A DNA stretch of 33,737 nt from JAFGQE01 sp046484775 (GTDB lineage Bacteria; Bacillota; Clostridia; DUPQ01). The stretch lies in NCBI GenBank assembly GCA_046484775.1, contig JAWOIG010000097.1, positions 1 to 33,737 on the forward strand, given 5' to 3'. Shown here one piece after another: positions 32,103 through 33,737 of this stretch. How positions within the stretch are numbered: position 1 is the stretch's first letter; each line of letters opens with the position of its first letter. The translations under genes and the position numbers were made by a program. The notes beneath the pieces are model-generated. The model was not told where the DNA came from. It searched no databases and worked only from the letters and a program-made list of their open reading frames with translations.

Positions 32103-32441
32103 ATGGAATATGAAAACAAAATTCTAGAAGATGCGGTGATGGAACTCAGACGCGGAATCCTTGTTCTGGGTGTACTCAGCCAGCTCGATGTTCCCCGTTA
32201 CGGATATTCCCTTATTCAGCTTTTGGATCAAAAGGGAATGGCGATTGACCAGAATACGCTTTACCCGCTGCTGAGAAGGCTTGAAAAGCAAGGTTTTCTT
32301 AAAAGCGACTGGTCCGTCGAGGAAAGCCGACCGAGAAAGTATTATGCGATCAGCGGCTCCGGAACTGAATTCCTGGGGGACCTGGCCGGCGAGTGGGAAA
32401 AAAGCGTGGGAATAATGAAAACCCTGCTGGGGAAAAAGTAG
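32103..32441 (+). CDS. PadR family transcriptional regulator
   Basis: The 112-residue product is a small winged-helix PadR regulator of the short subfamily. The N-terminal helix carries ELRRGILVLGVLSQL. The DNA-binding winged helix is visible as YGYSLIQLLDQKG, then NTLYPLLRRLEKQGFL and the wing RPRKYYAIS. A C-terminal dimerisation helix ends the protein. ATG 32103 has GGAGGAG upstream. It is followed after 13 bp by a HAAS-like membrane protein gene, a pairing often seen where PadR controls a membrane partner. Confidence 0.93.
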   Translation: MEYENKILEDAVMELRRGILVLGVLSQLDVPRYGYSLIQLLDQKGMAIDQNTLYPLLRRLEKQGFLKSDWSVEESRPRKYYAISGSGTEFLGDLAGEWEKSVGIMKTLLGKK

Positions 32442-32454
32442 AAAGGTGAGAGAA

Positions 32455-33546
32455 ATGGATTTATTGGAAAGATATCTGTATGCAGTCGGAAGATGGCTGC
32501 CGGGGAAGCAAAGGGAAGACATAAAGGAAGAGCTCAGGTCATCGATTCTCGACGCTCTTGAAGTCAGGTTCGGAAAAGCCGGGGAGTATGACGATGATCA
32601 GATAAGCGTGGTTCTGAAAGAACTTGGGTCGCCGTGGAAAATTGCATCCGGCTATACAAATCTCAGTGAGCAATTGATCGGGCCCGAGCTTATGCCGTTG
32701 TACTATACCATTACAGCCATCGTATCAGGGGCCGTGCTGCTCGGTCTGTTGGTAAGTTTCCTGGCCGGGCTCTTTAATCCCGACATGGTCTTCACAACAG
32801 TCCTCCTTGACTTTTTGAAATTAATACCATCTCTTATTATAGCTGTCGCAACCGTCGTGGGTTTTTCAACCATAGTCTTTGCACTTATAGAGAAAAATGT
32901 TCCCGGCTACAGGGTAAAATCTCAAATAGCTGCAAAAACCCCGTCCTCAGGATCGCATATATCGCGGGATTCCTGGTCTCCGAAGGATCTGCCGGCTATT
33001 CCGAGAGATAAACAGAAGGTTTCGCTATGGGAACCCATAGCGGGGATTTGCTTCGCTTTCATAGCGATCATCCTGTTCAACTCCTTCCGTGAAAATCTGG
33101 GAATTTATTATGTACAAAGCTGGGGGTCGGAATGGAACTTTGTCCCCCTATTCTCAGAGGATGCACTCAGGACTTTCCTTCCGTTCTGGAATACCGTCTG
33201 GGGCATATCAATCATCTTCAATATATTTCTTATTATCAAATCGCGATGGACCCTTTCGCTTCGTATTTTTGATATCTTCAGGTCCTTCCTCGACATCACG
33301 GTATTATCGGTAATGATAAAAGGCCCTGAACTGATTGATATCAGACTTCTTATCTCTTCCGCAAACCCGGAAATTTCGGAAGCACTGACCCCCGTGGCGG
33401 AAATGTTCAATTATTCAATTGACCTTGTTCTTATAATTGCTTTGATTGGAACCGCCCTCGGGATACTGGGCAAAGTCGTCAAGCTGTTCCGGGCAGACAC
33501 ATATGAATCCCCGGACAAAAAAACCCGGACAAGCAACCCCGTATAA
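32455..33546 (+). CDS. HAAS-like domain membrane protein, partner of PadR regulator
   Basis: The 363-residue protein begins with a helical cytoplasmic domain (about 1-70) containing GKQREDIKEELRSSILDAL and LKELGSPWKIASGY. This resembles the HAAS/DUF1700-type domains encoded next to padR. About six hydrophobic helices follow in two groups (about 80-145 and 205-345), separated by a charged linker. The function is unknown. ATG 32455 is preferred over GTG 32446 because AAGGTG lies six bases upstream of it. The gene shares the padR promoter and ends at a strong hairpin. Confidence 0.75.
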   Translation: MDLLERYLYAVGRWLPGKQREDIKEELRSSILDALEVRFGKAGEYDDDQISVVLKELGSPWKIASGYTNLSEQLIGPELMPLYYTITAIVSGAVLLGLLVSFLAGLFNPDMVFTTVLLDFLKLIPSLIIAVATVVGFSTIVFALIEKNVPGYRVKSQIAAKTPSSGSHISRDSWSPKDLPAIPRDKQKVSLWEPIAGICFAFIAIILFNSFRENLGIYYVQSWGSEWNFVPLFSEDALRTFLPFWNTVWGISIIFNIFLIIKSRWTLSLRIFDIFRSFLDITVLSVMIKGPELIDIRLLISSANPEISEALTPVAEMFNYSIDLVLIIALIGTALGILGKVVKLFRADTYESPDKKTRTSNPV

Positions 33547-33561
33547 AAAAAGTTCTTTCAA

Positions 33562-33593
33562 GGAGCTGTCCCACATCGTAAAGGGACAGCTCC
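33562..33593. terminator. Bidirectional terminator hairpin between convergent genes
   Basis: GGAGCTGTCCC (33562-33572) pairs perfectly with GGGACAGCTCC (33583-33593) around a ten-base loop. It lies 15 bp after the membrane protein stop on the plus strand and 5 bp after the stop of the minus-strand gene at the right edge. On the minus side a T-run (33544-33551) follows after ten bases; the plus side has only a short CTTTGTC. It probably serves both genes. Confidence 0.7.
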
Positions 33594-33598
33594 CTTTG

Positions 33599-33737
33599 TC
33601 AATTGTTTCCCGTATAGGTGAACATGAGTTTCAATGCCCGCGAGTCATACTGCATGCTGATCATGTTCTCTCCCATTGAATATGTAAGGATCTCGAGATT
33701 CCCGGATTTCTGGTAAACGACCTGCTCAAAACCGCTG
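33599..33737 (-). CDS. C-terminal part of an unidentified protein at right edge
   Basis: An open minus-strand frame enters from the right edge and ends at TGA 33599-33601. It gives about 45 residues that include QKSGNLEILTYSMGENMI and end LMFTYTGNN. The terminator hairpin directly after the stop supports a real gene end. I do not recognise the family; the fragment looks beta-rich and has no membrane segment. Confidence 0.55.
   Translation of the reverse strand, partial: SGFEQVVYQKSGNLEILTYSMGENMISMQYDSRALKLMFTYTGNN

Overview
This window looks like chromosomal DNA of an anaerobic member of the Clostridia (Bacillota). The support is a SCIFF-type radical SAM maturase, a desulfoferrodoxin, a SigB-type partner-switching locus, the carD-yacL-ispD order, small clostridial families such as DUF1934 and a DUF6106-like protein, strong GGAGG ribosome binding sites and consensus sigma-A promoters. 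GC content looks intermediate. I cannot name the species. Most genes are on the minus strand and are described in their direction of transcription.

Right part (33.7 to 29.2 kb): a plus-strand padR plus HAAS-like membrane protein pair is divergent from a minus-strand carD - yacL (PIN/TRAM) - ispD operon. Each side has a near-consensus promoter. ispF is on the plus strand and overlaps the 3' end of ispD tail to tail by 60 bp. A 254 bp MITE-like element lies upstream of the next minus-strand gene.

Middle (28.9 to 14.0 kb): the SCIFF maturase, a NagD-like HAD phosphatase, a DUF6106-like membrane protein, a membrane-anchored GH18 protein with an SH3-like region, and an MgtC-family protein. A cell-wall and translation run follows: flavin-reductase-like protein, ddl, murI, DUF1934, argS, an active S41 protease with PDZ and peptidoglycan-binding domains, a catalytically dead paralogue of it, and a GHL6/GH42M-like glycoside hydrolase.

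Left-centre (13.9 to 7.0 kb): pyrG, greA and lysS, then a closely spaced stress-sigma cluster. It comprises a J-domain-like single-pass membrane protein, an RsbV-type STAS antagonist, a degenerate RsbW-like protein, a SigB-family sigma factor, an intact RsbW-like kinase and a superoxide reductase. This cluster is the best candidate for an unusual regulatory system: the module is joined, with 1 nt gaps or overlaps at several junctions, to a direct oxygen-defence enzyme and carries two anti-sigma-like proteins of different competence.

Left (6.8 to 0 kb): the rpmG-secE-nusG-rplK-rplA-rplJ-rplL transcription and translation block, with an rplJ leader attenuator and a strong terminator after rplL. 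rpoB does not follow; an MFS exporter and a phosphoglucomutase do. Truncated minus-strand ORFs lie at both edges. I saw no tRNA, rRNA, CRISPR array or prophage.
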